The notes below the pieces were generated by a model, which was not told where the DNA came from, made no database searches, and saw only the letters and a list, made by a program, of their open reading frames with translations. Shown piece after piece: positions 57,501 to 64,000 of a DNA stretch of 64,000 nt (within the stretch, counting starts at the first letter, position 1; every line of letters begins with the position of its first letter). Made by a program: the position numbers and the translations under genes. This DNA is from Serinus canaria (lineage: Eukaryota > Chordata > Aves > Passeriformes > Fringillidae). The stretch is from contig NC_066328.1 in NCBI RefSeq assembly GCF_022539315.1, positions 1,720,621-1,784,620 on the forward strand, written 5' to 3'.

Positions 57501-60500
57501 GTTAAACGTAGATATGTCCCTTAGATGACTACACTGAATTCAGTATAAAAATCCAGACAGACCTTTTGGAAAAGGAGATTTCAGGACTCATCACCTTTTT
57601 CCTTTGGGTCACCTTGTCTTTACAAGGAAAGGCTAGCCCAGCAGCAGAAGTATTTCATCCCAGTGGGGAACACACCTGCCTTGTTGGTATTGCTGCCCAG
57701 AATAGCTCCCAGTGATGACAGAGCTCATCTATGTTAAATTAGCCCTTGGAAAACATCCCTGCTCGGAATCTCAGGCAAGATGCTCCTTTGACACAGGTCT
57801 GAGGAGCAGAAAGTGAAAGCCTTTTCCTGTCACAGCCTCCACACTGCTCAGTCCAGCGTTAAAATGCACATTTGTGACCCTGCAGCACCTAAAAACCAAG
57901 GAAATCCATCTCCCTGCTTGCCCTCCTGTCCCACTTCTCCTCAGCTGTTCCTGGGGCTTGGAACTACCTTTCAAAAAGGAAAAATATACTAATATTCAAC
58001 CTTGCCTGGAAAAGCTGTGGCTGCCCCTGGATCCCTGGAAGTGCCCAAGGCCAGATTGGACAGGGCTTGGAGTGATGTTGCATAGTGGAAGGTGTCCCTG
58101 CCCATGGCAGGGGGTGGCACTGGATGAGCTTTGAGGTCCCTTCAACCCAAATCATTCCATAACTTTAGGACCAGCTGCCCAACACCTGGGCTTTCATTAA
58201 CCTTTTATCAAGAAATCACAAGTCCAAAATGATGTACTACAGACTATACCAAGCAAAAATACACACAAAAATAAATAAATACATTTGCATACAAATACAA
58301 AGTAGGTCAGGAGTCTCATTGCCAGCAACAAGTAGTGTGATAAAAATCACAAAGAATCATAAAATATCCTGAGTGAAAAGGGGTCCACAAGGATCAGAGC
58401 CCAGCTCCTGGTCCTGCACAGGACAACCCTGAAAACACGCAGGCTACCATGACACAGGTGTCATCCCTGAAGAGGAAAGTTTGGAAAAGAAACTTTTCCA
58501 AAAGGGAAAAGGGAAGTGATTCAGTCCCCACGTGGGACAGGGACCCAGCCATCCCTTTGCTCCCAAGGCTCCTGCAGTACCTCCTGCTCCAGGCTGGAAG
58601 GCACAGAGCAGGAATGGGTGAAGTCTTCCAAGCCAAGCCCAGCCCAAAACCCCCAGGCACAGACAAGAGGTCTGTCCTTTCCAGCTGGGAACAGCAGGAT
58701 CACTGCTGCAACGTGTCCCTGTGGTAAGGAATGCAGGAGGGAACCAAGGCCTGGAGAATTTAACTAGATGAAAACAACCCAAATCAGAGAAACAGCCTTC
58801 ATCAAGCCAAAGAATAGAGAGAAAATGTAGATTTTTGTCCTCTGCTCTGCCTTTTACTGGCCAAACAGCACCAAATGTCAGCATCCAACTGCTCTGCTGT
58901 GCCTCTCAGGCAGGCTCCTGGCTGGTACATCTCAAAACCAAGCTCAGGTTTGAGAAGCTCAGAAACTCCAGCAGGAAGACAAACCCAAGAGCAGCAGGTC
59001 CCCTTCCAGTGTCACCAGTGTTTCACCACAGACAGGAGCTCCCTTTCCACCTAGAGCACTGTGCTCTGCCCTTTCAGTTTTACCAACACCAATTTTAACT
59101 TAAACAGCACCAAATGCATGGTGCAGGTTCTCTGGGCTCGTCACCAGAGACTGAATTTGTGTTCACATGTTAAGCATCCCTGAGCCCCGTCACAGCACAG
59201 CCTCTCCCCAGGCACAGCCTCCATGCCCAAATCCCACTCCACGTGCAGCCAACACTTATGGGAACGAACAGATCTCATACTTGCCTCAAACGTGACGAAG
59301 TCATCAAACTCATCAGGGCAGGCCGGGGCTTCCTCCTCGGGGGTATATCCCATATCATACAGCTGGCTGTCAGGGTCTGCAGGGGGAAAAAACACACAGC
59401 TGCAATCACCCAAAGGGAAATCTGCACCCTCACGCCCAGGGTGGGTTTGGGAGATGTGACAGCGGTGGGACAGGAGCTTCTGTGTGCACGGACCGGCACC
59501 TCCAGCCCTCAGGAAGGGCCTGTGCTCCCAGGCATGCCACCCGCACCGGGGCTGAGGGCAATGGCCGCGCTTCGCCCTGCCTCAGATCCTACACGGCCCT
59601 TGCTGCTCCAATGGGGCCGGATCCTGGCTTCGTCCCTACCCCTCCATGCCCTCCATTCCTTTCCCTATCTCCGTTCCCTGCATCCTCTCATTCCTATCCC
59701 AGAAGGCTTTAATCCCGCTGTGGGCAGGGAATGCCTGGGATGTGTGTGTGTGTGACAGCCAAGTGCCATGGGAACGGCGGGGAAGGCAGGCTGCAGCTCC
59801 GCGGCGCCTGCTCCTCCCGCGGCCACCCGCAGCAGGAGCGACAGCACGAAAATAAGAGCTTAGCAGTGAGAGAGCCTCCACACAGAACCAGGAGCTTTGC
59901 AGCGAGAGAGCCTCCACACAGAACCAGGAGCTTTGCAGCCTCCACATGAATCCTGCACCTCCCGTGGCCACAGGCATCAGGAGCACAAAACAGGAGCTTT
60001 GTAGCGAGAGAGCCTCCACAGGAATTCTGCTCCTCCCGTGGCCACACGCACCAGGAGCCTCCACACAAAACCAGGAGCTTTGCAGCCTCCCCATGAATTC
60101 CTCCTCCCAGCCCACAGCCCCGTCTGCAGCATTGCTCCCGGCCCTTCTAGCGAGGAAAGGAGCGAGAATTCCCCGTGCTCCCTCAGGCAGCAGCTAATGC
60201 CCGATCCGGCACACGGCCTAGATCCCGGGCTGGAGGCACCGGATCGGGAGCAGTGCTGCAGTCCCAAAATAAACAGCAGGCTGGAGCCCACACAGCCTCG
60301 GAGCTGCCATGGCTGCCGAGGAAGCGGGCCCGGAGAGGAGGAGGAGGCACCAGTGCTGCCAGGGAATGCACAAGGATTTGGGGAGGGACAGGGGACACCT
60401 TTCTGTGCCCTTCAGAGCCCTCTCCGGCCCCACAAAGGGACACATAGGTTGTCCTGCTGTGGCTGCCCAGATGGGACAGTGACAGCCTCATCCAGAGGCA

Positions 60501-63500
60501 CAGGCAGAGCTCCTGCTCTGGGCCCCTCTCCAGGTATCAAGAAAGGCCATTTTTCATTAAGGAATCACGTTGTGGTCATTTCAGACATCTGGTAAAAGGT
60601 CAAGGGATTGGGGGGCTGGTCATGGCACTGGGGGTGCTCAGCCTGGAGAAGAGAAGGCTCCAGGGATACCTTCCAGGGCCTAAAGGGCTCCAGGAGAGCC
60701 AGAGAAGGACCTGGGACAAGAGACTGGTGCGACAGGACACAGGGAATGGCTTTACCCTGCCAGAGGGCAGGGCTGGATGGGATATTGGGAAGGAATTGTT
60801 GCCTGGAGGGTGGGCAGGCCCTGGCACAGGGTGCCCAGAGCAGCTGTGGCTGTCCCTGGATCCCTGGCAGTGCCCAAGGCCAGGCTGGGCAGGGCTTGGA
60901 GCAGCCTGGGACAGTGGGAGGTGTCCCTGCCCATGTAATGAGATAAATTTTACAGTCTCTTCCAACCCAAAGCATTCTGAGAATCTCTGATCAGGGCACA
61001 GGCCTGCAGCAACACCTCCCACCTAAACACCATCCCCAGGGCCCCTCAGCTGACCACTAAACGCACACACAGGTGGGCACCCAGGAGATACTGCAGCCAC
61101 CAACCTGAGGAGCTCCCTGGGGTGGGAGAAGCTGAACATGTGGCACCAAGAAATGACCCCTCCCCTCACCAGGGCCTGACTCCCAGGGTCAGGCTGTGAA
61201 TCCACTCCAGGAATGACCCAAATTGCTTTTCCAGTGCCAGACCCAACACTGTGCTCCACAGGGTCAGGGCTGCAGCAGGGGAAAGGTGCTCTTGGTCACT
61301 TCAATATCCCACTGCTGTCCCACTGTGGCAGCAGCAGCGGTGCTGCTCTGAGCTCTCCTGCAGCCGCAAAGCCAGAGCAGGGCCCTGGGATACAGCTGGA
61401 AATGTTGCTGCTGCCTGGGCACTCTGCTCAGGGCAAGACCACTCCTGCCCTGACTATTGGGGTAGCACAGGAGGATCTTGGACTTCATGACCTTGGAGGT
61501 CTTTTCCAACCTTCATGATTCTATAAACTGAAGATGGCATTGTCCCTCTCCCCAAATGTCCCTCTGTCCCCACCTGCACAGCTCCCCCCATGAGCCTGAG
61601 GCTACAATGTGGAGGAGTTTTCCCATTAATTATCCCTGGTGCTATCCTGGGATTTGAGCCTGGTGGCTGACAGCAGGGAGGGGATGGGGATGGGGACAAT
61701 GACCTGCTCACCTCAGTGGGTGCCACCAAGAGGAGCCTTTGCCCACGTCTGGGGGCAAAACCAAAAACAGTGCTCCTGGAAGGACTTGTGTCACACCACC
61801 CAGAGGGGACAGGCAGCCACCTCTCCTGCCCACCAGCACACACGGGCAGTGGTCAGCTCCAGGCCATCTCCAGAGATCCTGCTGCACCCCACAGCAGCCC
61901 CTGGAACCATATCCCAAAGGCACAGGCTGCTCCCTTCTCCTTATTCCCTCATCATTTCTCTTCCTCCCCCTCCAAGTAGACACACAAACACTTCCTACTC
62001 TTCTACAGACACATATAAAGATATTTATTCTCCTTGTTTCTTCCAGAGGGGCTTGAAAAGGGAGGATTTGCAGGCAAGTAAAGACTTCCCTTTGGAATCA
62101 GGGGTATGAAGTGTGGGCAGAGCACAGGCACAGGCAGCTCCTGCCATCCATCACCTGCCTCCTGCCCAGCTCCTGCCCAAACCAGGGGCTCTGGAGCCTT
62201 CCCAGCCCTTCAGGGAATGAACATGCTGGGCATCAACAGGATCCTTGTTGCTCTGTCTGTGTGCAGCCCAAAGAGGGGGTCTCTGTGTACCATGGGTTTA
62301 TTTTCACAGCAAATTCCAGTGCAAAAATCCAGGAAAGGCCGTCTGAGAGGTCACCTGCACCCTGGTGGTGGCAAGGCCAGCACAAGCCATGCCCAGGAGC
62401 CAGCATTCCATGTTTCCACCTCCCCATGAGTCACAGAGAGCAAAGACAAACAGCACCACAAACAAAGGTTGATTTTTCTGCTGGATTCATTCCCTCCCCC
62501 TCCAAAAAAAGCCATATGGTGCTTTGTGTATAGGGAGAGTTGCCATGGAGAGCCTGCAAGTATGCCAGCACAACTGCCTGCATTAGGCTCACAAATTCCT
62601 GCCCAAAAGAGCCAAAAAAACCCCGGGAGCCAAAAACTCGGAGACCTTTGGTGTGGAGTGGCACTCCCCATGTGGAGAGCACTGTCCCCAGGTGCAGAGG
62701 GAGCCATGTGGTGACAGCTGGAGGGGTTTGCTCCCCCCACACCAGGAACAGAGCCAGGGGTGGCTGTGGGCCACCAGCAGCAGCACTCAATAGCCTCAAT
62801 CTGTGGCACAGGCTGAGCTCAGACCCTCACATTCCCTCTGCTCTCCACCTTGGACAATAAAGTCAAGTCCCAGCTGACCCCTGGGACTCTGCTTCACGTG
62901 CCCTTCTCCCTGCCCCTCACACCACAAAGCAGCCTTTCCTTGCTTGCACTCATCCCTGATTTCTCTTTATCCTTCCTCGCTGAGAGCTGATGTGGTCACA
63001 ACACTTGGGGTCACCTCTGCCCTACTCTGCTCAAACCCATCCTGTGCCCAGGGCTGGGGGTGGCATCAGGGACTGCCTTTCGTCCTCTGAGTGTCCATGA
63101 CCAGCTTTTCCTGCACTTCCAGCTCTATCCATCACTCCTGCTGCCAGGCCAGTCACATCCATAAACATCCAAAAACCTGAAAGGTAAAAATCAGGCTCTG
63201 AGAGACCTTCTAGGCAGCTTTACTGCTAAACCACCACAGAATCATGGAATGACTCAGGCTGGAAAAGCCTTCCAAGGTCATCAAGTCCAACTGCTCTCCC
63301 AGCACTGCCAAGGCCATCATTAATCTATGTCCCCAAGTGCCACATCCACATGACTTTTAAATCCCTCCAGGGATGGTGACCCCACCACTGCCCTGGCAGC
63401 TGTGCCAGTGCCTGACCACCCCTTCCAGGAAGGAATTTTCCCAATATCCCACCTAAACCTCCCCTGGCACAGGTTGGGGCCGTTTCCTCTTGTCCTGTCA

Positions 63501-64000
63501 CTGGAAGCCACCATTTAAAAGCCATGTGGATGTGGCACTTGGGGACAAGGGGCAATGGTGGCCTTGGCAGTGCTGGGGGAATGGTTGGTCTCAATGATCT
63601 CAGAGGGCTTTCCCAACCTGAATAATTCCATGGGCTCTCCATGGGGGTGGGTGAGACCTCTTCCCATGTCTTGTTGAGCTTCAGAGCTCTCAGGTATGCC
63701 AGTCACCTGGCTCTCCCAGGAACCCTCAGGAACAGCAGTTCTGGGATAAAGCTCCTGAAATAGATTCTAAAAACTGCTTCCAGAAGGCAGGATGGCAGTG
63801 GAAAGGCACCTTGAGTGAAGGGCTGTGGGTACAGCAGTGACACATGGGTCACACAGAGCCAGTTTTATCAGTTTCATATGGGAGTGACCTAGAAAAAGAG
63901 CCTTTCAGGAGCATTTGAGTAATCTACCAACACACTGTACACACTGCTGCAAGCCACAGAGCCTCCAGCCCCGAGTGATTCCAACAGGATGGATTTTGTG
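21418..64000 (-). CDS. RAB11FIP3: RAB11 family-interacting protein 3, last 13 coding exons (5' part off the right edge)
   Basis: Exons in transcript order are 59285-59376, 46910-47097, 41520-41693, 37158-37292, 34195-34230, 31254-31347, 29684-29787, 27473-27613, 26581-26662, 23871-24008, 22759-22914, 22238-22378 and 21418-21531. All junctions keep frame, giving 530 codons plus stop. The product is a class II Rab11-FIP: a dimeric effector that binds Rab11 and Arf6 and carries recycling endosomes to the centrosome and the cleavage furrow (family knowledge). Visible parts are an acidic region (DEFDDFVTFE, STYSECETFTDEDTS), GEEHFEDYGEGNEANL, a CxxC-like FYCSQCHKQ, a long coiled coil from VVFLEKRV onward, and a C-terminal Rab11-binding domain (QDYIDRIIVAIMETNPSILE). 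This C-terminus distinguishes FIP3 from FIP4. The EF-hand exons and start are missing only because the window ends. Oddities are one GC-AG intron and a 36-nt microexon. Confidence 0.95.
22238..22378 (-). CDS. RAB11FIP3: RAB11FIP3 exon (NLKEQNDELNGQIINLSIQG)
   Basis: 141 nt, phase 0, between GTGAACAG|GATAAC and GATGAG|GTACGT. It ends ESLAAEISSVSRDE, the lead-in to the Rab11-binding domain. Confidence 0.95.
22759..22914 (-). CDS. RAB11FIP3: RAB11FIP3 coiled-coil exon (RRGRSSSMGLQEY)
   Basis: 156 nt, phase 0. It encodes LIEDLRKQLEHLQLFKLEAE and the basic-serine RRGRSSSMG break in the coil. Confidence 0.95.
23030..23185 (+). mobile_element. CR1-type LINE 3' fragment
   Basis: It contains GTGGCTGCCCCTGGATCCCTGG, GGCCAGGCTGGATGGAGCCT and TGCCCATGGCAGGGGGTGGA, ending near AACACAAACTATTTCATGAC. 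This is the standard avian CR1 3' order. Confidence 0.75.
23871..24008 (-). CDS. RAB11FIP3: RAB11FIP3 coiled-coil exon (EKQKLLDEIEDL)
   Basis: 138 nt, phase 0 at both ends, between TCCTTGCAG|GAGAAG and CAGGAG|GTGAGT. Confidence 0.94.
24009..26580. other. RAB11FIP3: RAB11FIP3 intron with no recognised element
   Basis: I see no CR1 tail, tandem array or coding exon here. 25190-25600 is moderately AT-rich. Confidence 0.6.
26581..26662 (-). CDS. RAB11FIP3: RAB11FIP3 coiled-coil exon (NSELRSCVPCLRANIERL)
   Basis: 82 nt between CCTCTGCAG|GCTGCA and GAGGAG|GTGAGG. It has two cysteines within the coiled coil (SCVPC). Confidence 0.93.
27473..27613 (-). CDS. RAB11FIP3: RAB11FIP3 coiled-coil exon (ANALEEQLKEQE)
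   Basis: 141 nt, in-frame length, between CTCTGCAG|AGCAAA and GCCAG|GTGGGG. It contains KMEREKSIEIENLQ with heptad spacing. Confidence 0.94.
27824..27985. repeat. dispersed repeat, copy A
   Basis: It shares the order GGTTTCCCAAGTCA, GCCTTAAGGAA, TATTCAA, a T-rich stretch, GCATTA-AATTATTTC and GTGCAGC-ACACACATACACAT with 30396-30560 in the same orientation. Identity is roughly three quarters by eye. The element type is unknown. Confidence 0.7.
27987..28065 (-). mobile_element. short CR1-type LINE 3' end
   Basis: The AGAGTCACTGAGGTTGGAAAA phrase is the reverse complement of a CR1 3' tail. Only about 80 bp remain. Confidence 0.6.
28234..28632 (-). mobile_element. CR1-type LINE 3' fragment, about 400 bp
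   Basis: On the plus strand it runs AGGGTTTGGGCTGGGAGGAA to CCCAGCCTGGCTCC, through CCTGCCATGGGCAGGGACAC and GGGCACCCTGTGCCAGGGCC. This is closely parallel to 39686-39955, 44722-45202 and 51312-51545. A second partial copy (CCAGGTTGCTCCAAGCCCTG) abuts at 28634-28690. Confidence 0.8.
29251..29475 (-). mobile_element. CR1-type LINE 3' fragment (different subfamily)
   Basis: Read on the minus strand it ends in the TGGATGATCC-like region, with CCAGAGCTCCAGGAGTGCTT upstream. It is homologous to the plus-strand copy at 37868-38115 rather than to the CATGGGCAGGGACAC group. Confidence 0.7.
29684..29787 (-). CDS. RAB11FIP3: RAB11FIP3 exon (start of the coiled coil)
   Basis: It encodes VVFLEKRVTELEKDTAANGE and QHSRLRQENLQLVH. 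Boundaries are GCTGGCAG|GTGGTG and CACAG|GTGAGA. Confidence 0.94.
30242..30305. repeat. 32-bp tandem duplication
   Basis: CAAATTCCAAATAAAACAAT followed by CCTGGGGGAG occurs twice head to tail, starting at 30242 and 30274. The copies are almost identical, so the event is recent. Confidence 0.95.
30396..30560. repeat. dispersed repeat, copy B
   Basis: Partner of 27824-27985, about 2.5 kb away in the next intron of the same gene and in direct orientation. Both sit at a transition to A/T-rich sequence. Confidence 0.7.
31254..31347 (-). CDS. RAB11FIP3: RAB11FIP3 exon (SLECTDEDITDK)
   Basis: 94 nt between CCGTTTCAG|GCAGCT and GACAAG|GTGGGG. It is the acidic linker just before the coiled coil and is less conserved than its neighbours. 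Confidence 0.9.
31806..32230. repeat. 52-bp minisatellite, eight copies
   Basis: The anchor AGCTTTGTGACAAGCTAAAG starts at about 31810, 31862, 31914, 31966, 32027, 32079, 32131 and 32182. Spacing is mostly 52 bp, with one 61-bp interval caused by an extra GGACACCCA. The right-hand copies (AAAGGACACCCTGAGGAGGG) are nearly identical; the left ones (GGGCACTCTGGAGAGGGG) form an older variant. It is intronic in RAB11FIP3, about 0.5 kb from exon 31254-31347. Confidence 0.95.
33780..34130 (+). other. possible degraded retroelement coding remnant (weak)
   Basis: The plus strand reads as short protein-like blocks broken by stops and frame changes, with clustered N-x-S/T sites (NISRNATLQ) and WDISQRG. 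That pattern is reminiscent of a decayed retroviral envelope, but no family motif is certain and no LTR flanks it. The 165-codon frame starting at 33634 covers part of it in another frame. Confidence 0.2.
34195..34230 (-). CDS. RAB11FIP3: RAB11FIP3 36-nt microexon (PNKRLSSKKVA)
   Basis: ATTTTGCAG|CCCCAA and GCAAG|GTAAGC bound 36 nt, so skipping would keep frame. The basic, serine-containing KRLSSKK stretch matches the mammalian protein and could be a phosphorylation-controlled switch (inference). Confidence 0.9.
34231..37157. other. RAB11FIP3: RAB11FIP3 intron with no recognised element
   Basis: Nothing assignable was seen. A short near-duplicate ATCCATCCTTCTGCC occurs at about 34639 and 34669. 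Confidence 0.55.
37158..37292 (-). CDS. RAB11FIP3: RAB11FIP3 exon (AFEFYCSQCHKQINRLEDL)
   Basis: 135 nt between TCTCTCTAG|CACCAA and AATAG|GTAACC. It encodes LAVKLHSILADEAFEFYCSQ and then CHKQINRLEDLSARLNDLEM. Confidence 0.93.
37470..37625. repeat. AT-rich low-complexity stretch
   Basis: Repeated TTATAATAATATATAGATAA / GATAATTTGTAAT / TTATATAGTT phrases lie in the intron upstream (in transcription) of exon 37158-37292, contrasting with GC-rich neighbours. Confidence 0.75.
37868..38115 (+). mobile_element. CR1-type LINE 3' fragment
   Basis: GGCTGGATTTTAGGAAAAGG through CTGGACTGGATGATCCTGGT to ATATTGTGGGATTCTATGAT, a classic CR1 3' end with its GATTCTATGA tail. Confidence 0.85.
39686..39955 (-). 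mobile_element. CR1-type LINE 3' fragment
   Basis: A reverse-complement 3' end with CCTGCCATGGGCAGGGACAC, GGGATCCAGAGGCAGCCACA and CCAGGGAACAATTCC in order. Confidence 0.8.
41520..41693 (-). CDS. RAB11FIP3: RAB11FIP3 exon (VTVISGEEHFEDYGEGNE)
   Basis: 174 nt, a multiple of three, between CTCCCCCAG|GTCCCA and CCCAG|GTAATG. It contains the conserved GEEHFEDYGEG block and SLCNGESSFGSSSFLSP. Confidence 0.93.
42110..42800 (+). mobile_element. degraded LTR, probably avian ERVL-type
   Basis: It carries diverged repeats of GACTGTGAGCCCGTGG / GACCCCACACTGGGGCAG, then TGATGAACTGACCACAACCC, CTGTGCCACTGGGGGAAGG, TTTTACTTCTCATTATCCTG, GAGTCTGTTTTGCCCATGAT, CTCCCTGTCCTTATCTCAAC and TTGGTGGGTTCCTGGTGTCC. 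This order matches the LTR type I recall from finch genomes. It is a solo-LTR-like remnant without visible internal coding sequence; boundaries are approximate. Confidence 0.6.
43434..43625 (-). mobile_element. CR1-type LINE 3' fragment
   Basis: Starts (plus strand) AGAATGGTTTGGGCTGGAAGG and runs to GGGCTCCCTGTGCCAGGGCC. About 190 bp. Confidence 0.8.
44722..45202 (-). mobile_element. CR1-type LINE 3' fragment, about 480 bp
   Basis: The longest CR1 copy here. It has the 3' tail (AATCATGGAATGGTTTGGGT on plus), then all the shared blocks up to GAGCAGAGGGGCTACAGCCC and the TCCTCTGGACTCTCTCCAAC block. Confidence 0.85.
45755..45882 (+). mobile_element. CR1-type LINE 3' end
   Basis: GGATGGGGCTTGGAGAAACC to AACCCAAACCATTCTGTGAT, short and plus-oriented, about 550 bp right of a minus-oriented copy. 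Confidence 0.8.
46910..47097 (-). CDS. RAB11FIP3: RAB11FIP3 exon (ANEVTDSAYMGSESTYSE)
   Basis: The acceptor is a tandem TTTTAAGCAG|GCAAAT. Use of the second AG gives FE-ANEV, as in the mammalian protein. Use of the first AG (47100) would insert one Gln. The donor is CATGG|GTGAGG. Confidence 0.92.
48262..48385 (-). mobile_element. CR1-type LINE 3' end
   Basis: AAATCATGGAGTGGTTTGGC to TGGCCTTGGACACTTCCAGG on the plus strand, 5'-truncated after about 120 bp. Confidence 0.75.
49275..49335 (+). mobile_element. minimal CR1-type 3' tail
   Basis: GGACCTTTAAGGTCCCTTCC followed by AACCCAAACCATTCTATGAT. Only about 60 bp are recognisable. Confidence 0.7.
51312..51545 (-). mobile_element. CR1-type LINE 3' fragment
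   Basis: AGAATTGTGGAATGGTTTGG through CCCAGCCTGGCCTTGGGCAC to CCAGGGAACAATTCCTTCCC on the plus strand. Confidence 0.8.
53195..53625 (+). mobile_element. CR1-type LINE 3' fragment, about 430 bp
   Basis: This runs in the opposite direction to 44722-45202 and is its near-exact reverse-complement homologue: CCAGGCTGCCAGAGCTGGGA ... GGACACAGGGAATGGCTTCC ... TTTCAGGATTCTGTGAG. It creates a potential inverted pair about 8 kb apart. Confidence 0.85.
55690..55755 (+). mobile_element. minimal CR1-type 3' tail
   Basis: GAGCTTGGAGTTCCTTTCCA ... AATAATTCCATGATCCC, about 65 bp. Confidence 0.6.
57999..58165 (+). mobile_element. CR1-type LINE 3' fragment
   Basis: CTGTGGCTGCCCCTGGATCC to AACCCAAATCATTCCATAAC, about 165 bp. 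Confidence 0.8.
59285..59376 (-). CDS. RAB11FIP3: RAB11FIP3 exon (PDSQLYDMGYTPEEE)
   Basis: Acceptor CCCCCTGCAG|ACCCTG; the first Asp codon is split. The exon ends FVTFE at GAG|GCAAGT, a GC donor. Using the nearby GT (GCAA|GTATGA) would put a stop just inside the next exon with either acceptor, so the GC donor is required. Confidence 0.9.
59845..60110. repeat. compound minisatellite (GCGAGAGAGCCTCCACACAG-type)
   Basis: A 37-38-bp unit (GAGAGCCTCCACACAGAACC-AGGAGCTTTGCAGC) is repeated. It alternates with a longer segment (AATCCTGCACCTCCCGTGGC-CACAGGCATCAGGAGC) that itself recurs at about 59946 and 60016. There are about five AGGAGCTTTG anchors. It sits in a CpG-richer patch (59500-60250) about 0.5 kb from exon 59285-59376. 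Confidence 0.85.
60620..60985 (+). mobile_element. CR1-type LINE 3' fragment
   Basis: GGGGTGCTCAGCCTGGAGAA through GGACACAGGGAATGGCTTTA and GGTGTCCCTGCCCATG to AACCCAAAGCATTCTGAGAA, about 365 bp. Confidence 0.8.
61475..61530 (+). mobile_element. minimal CR1-type 3' tail
   Basis: GACCTTGGAGGTCTTTTCCA-ACCTTCATGATTCTATAA, the common CR1 3' terminus. Confidence 0.65.
63236..63510 (-). mobile_element. CR1-type LINE 3' fragment
   Basis: CACAGAATCATGGAATGACT through CAAGTGCCACATCCACATGA to TTGTCCTGTCACTGG on the plus strand. It is the same subfamily as 16940-17450. Confidence 0.8.
63525..63635 (+). mobile_element. CR1-type LINE 3' end, inverted relative to its neighbour
   Basis: TGGATGTGGCACTTGGGGAC to CCCAACCTGAATAATTCCATGG. 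It is largely the reverse complement of 63240-63355 and so forms a hairpin-capable inverted repeat with a loop of about 180 bp. Confidence 0.8.

Larger units (their letters stand above)
47101..59284. other. RAB11FIP3: 12.2-kb RAB11FIP3 intron bounded by a GC donor and NAGNAG acceptor
   Basis: Besides the CR1 pieces listed, 49085-49135 contains a GAAGTATTATAATGAGCAAAT / GAAGTATTATAATAAGCAGA duplication. 51710-52640 is CpG-richer than its surroundings (could be an enhancer or internal promoter; inference). No nested gene is supported. Confidence 0.55.
59377..64000. other. RAB11FIP3: RAB11FIP3 intron continuing past the right edge
   Basis: CpG-rich patch 59480-60350 with a minisatellite, then CR1 pieces. 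No exon was recognised, so the EF-hand exons must lie further right. Confidence 0.6.

Noticed and set aside
59278..59284. GT donor at GCAA|GTATGA for the exon 59285-59376
   Set aside because: Joined to either acceptor at 47100 or 47097 it gives a stop codon within a few codons, so the GC donor six bases earlier in the transcript is preferred.
1..64000. tRNA, rRNA, CRISPR, bacterial operon or prophage features
   Set aside because: I saw no cloverleaf-like gene, no regularly spaced direct repeats with unique spacers, and no prokaryotic gene organisation. Intron-containing vertebrate genes explain the coding content.

Overview
This is vertebrate nuclear DNA, most likely from a bird and probably a passerine. 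The signs are split exons with GT-AG introns, very GC-rich gene-dense DNA on the left with CpG-rich first exons (as on avian microchromosomes), many short CR1-type LINE 3' ends, and one degraded LTR of a kind I associate with finch-like ERVL elements. I see no bacterial operons, CRISPR arrays, tRNA or rRNA genes.

All confidently called genes are on the minus strand. From left to right: (1) 1-2690 is GC-rich and mostly non-coding, with a 32-bp minisatellite and one weak candidate first exon. (2) 2955-3812 is an intronless MYADM-family gene (two MARVEL domains) with a CpG-rich promoter and an ATTAAA poly(A) signal. (3) 4785-7532 is SEPTIN12. Its nine coding exons splice to exactly 347 codons plus stop, with P-loop, DTPGFGD and AKAD motifs intact. 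(4) 7562-12600 is CpG-rich, with a 40-bp minisatellite and very long but probably spurious open frames. (5) 12607-15824 is a two-exon start of a Ser/Pro-rich gene I cannot name; its downstream end is unresolved. (6) 16000-19260 is intergenic, with a CR1 copy, an odd degenerate repeat tract and a 13-copy hexanucleotide array. (7) About 19265-64000 is RAB11FIP3. The last 13 coding exons (530 codons plus stop) and a roughly 2.1-kb 3'UTR are present; the EF-hand 5' part lies beyond the right edge.

The RAB11FIP3 model closes frame-perfectly across all 13 exons. It requires one GC-AG intron with a tandem NAGNAG acceptor, and includes an in-frame 36-nt microexon. Its introns hold most of the mobile elements: about 18 CR1 pieces in both orientations, one LTR remnant, and minisatellites at 31.8-32.2 kb and 59.8-60.1 kb.

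The genes do not form one pathway. MYADM-like is a membrane protein, SEPTIN12 a cytoskeletal GTPase, and RAB11FIP3 a Rab11/Arf6 effector of recycling endosomes and cytokinesis. I found no credible new multi-gene system. The best leads are the unnamed Ser/Pro-rich gene and the splice-site peculiarities of RAB11FIP3.
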